Assembly: GCA_018812705.1 (NCBI GenBank)
Contig: JAHJCZ010000007.1
Location: forward strand, 1-35,401
Direction: 5' to 3'
From: Candidatus Omnitrophota bacterium
GTDB taxonomy: Bacteria; Omnitrophota; Gorgyraeia; Zapsychrales; Zapsychraceae
DNA: 35,401 nucleotides
A program made the translations under genes and the position numbers. Below the pieces are notes generated by a model, which worked only from the letters and a program-made list of their open reading frames with translations, did no database searches and was not told where the DNA came from. Shown here one piece after another: positions 35,346-35,401 of the stretch. Every line of letters starts with the position of its first letter. The first letter of the stretch is position 1.

Positions 35346-35401
35346 ATGAACTATTATTTATTAGAAGAAGCCAATAGACTTGTCAAAGATTCTTACTTAA
35401 T
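35346..35401 (+). CDS. N-terminus of an unknown protein, truncated by window end
   Basis: ATG after TTTTTGGAGGAATTT; MNYYLLEEANRLVKDSYL... open to the end. Confidence 0.55.
   Translation, partial: MNYYLLEEANRLVKDSYL

Noticed and set aside
1-35401. CRISPR arrays, tRNA/rRNA genes, insertion sequences, integrases, toxin-antitoxin pairs
   Set aside because: Looked for on both strands by eye; no regularly spaced repeats, cloverleaf genes, transposase motifs or recognisable toxin/antitoxin pairs seen.

Overview
35.4 kb AT-rich bacterial window from a diderm, judging by several outer-membrane beta-barrels, a POTRA/ShlB-type transporter and a lipoprotein. It is densely coded, almost all on the minus strand. 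Main blocks: (1) 1-12854, a 13-gene co-directional run with small gaps or TAATG overlaps: AGE-like alpha/alpha-barrel protein, STAS, GlgX debranching enzyme, STAS, HATPase-cNMP-binding-SpoIIE phosphatase, two DJ-1/PfpI proteins, DUF1330, cupin, tautomerase, TPP enzyme, VOC protein and a tandem DUF1566 protein. (2) 13175-21339, an envelope cluster: TPR-barrel, 1511-aa FecR protein, SurA/PpiC-like lipoprotein, HAMP-only membrane protein, and a metallopeptidase broken by an in-frame TAA. (3) 21673-25235, a sensory cluster: orphan NMT1/SsuA-like binding protein, Cache-HAMP-SpoIIE phosphatase, secreted protein with six D-x-N-x-D-G repeats, terminator. (4) 25434-29003, miscellaneous genes: ankyrin, SDR, TMEM175-like, nitroreductase, DUF3307. 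(5) 28995-35127, ShlB/FhaC-like transporter, second FecR protein, outer-membrane barrel, CHASE2-adenylate cyclase. Best candidates for something undescribed: the partner-switch module wrapped around glycogen debranching, preceded by a consensus promoter plus structured leader plus intrinsic terminator (12917-13068), and a possible chain from FecR/outer-membrane-barrel modules through a CHASE2 cyclase to a cNMP-binding SpoIIE phosphatase and STAS proteins. No tRNA, rRNA, CRISPR array, transposase or integrase was recognised. All family calls are by eye from motifs; no searches were run.
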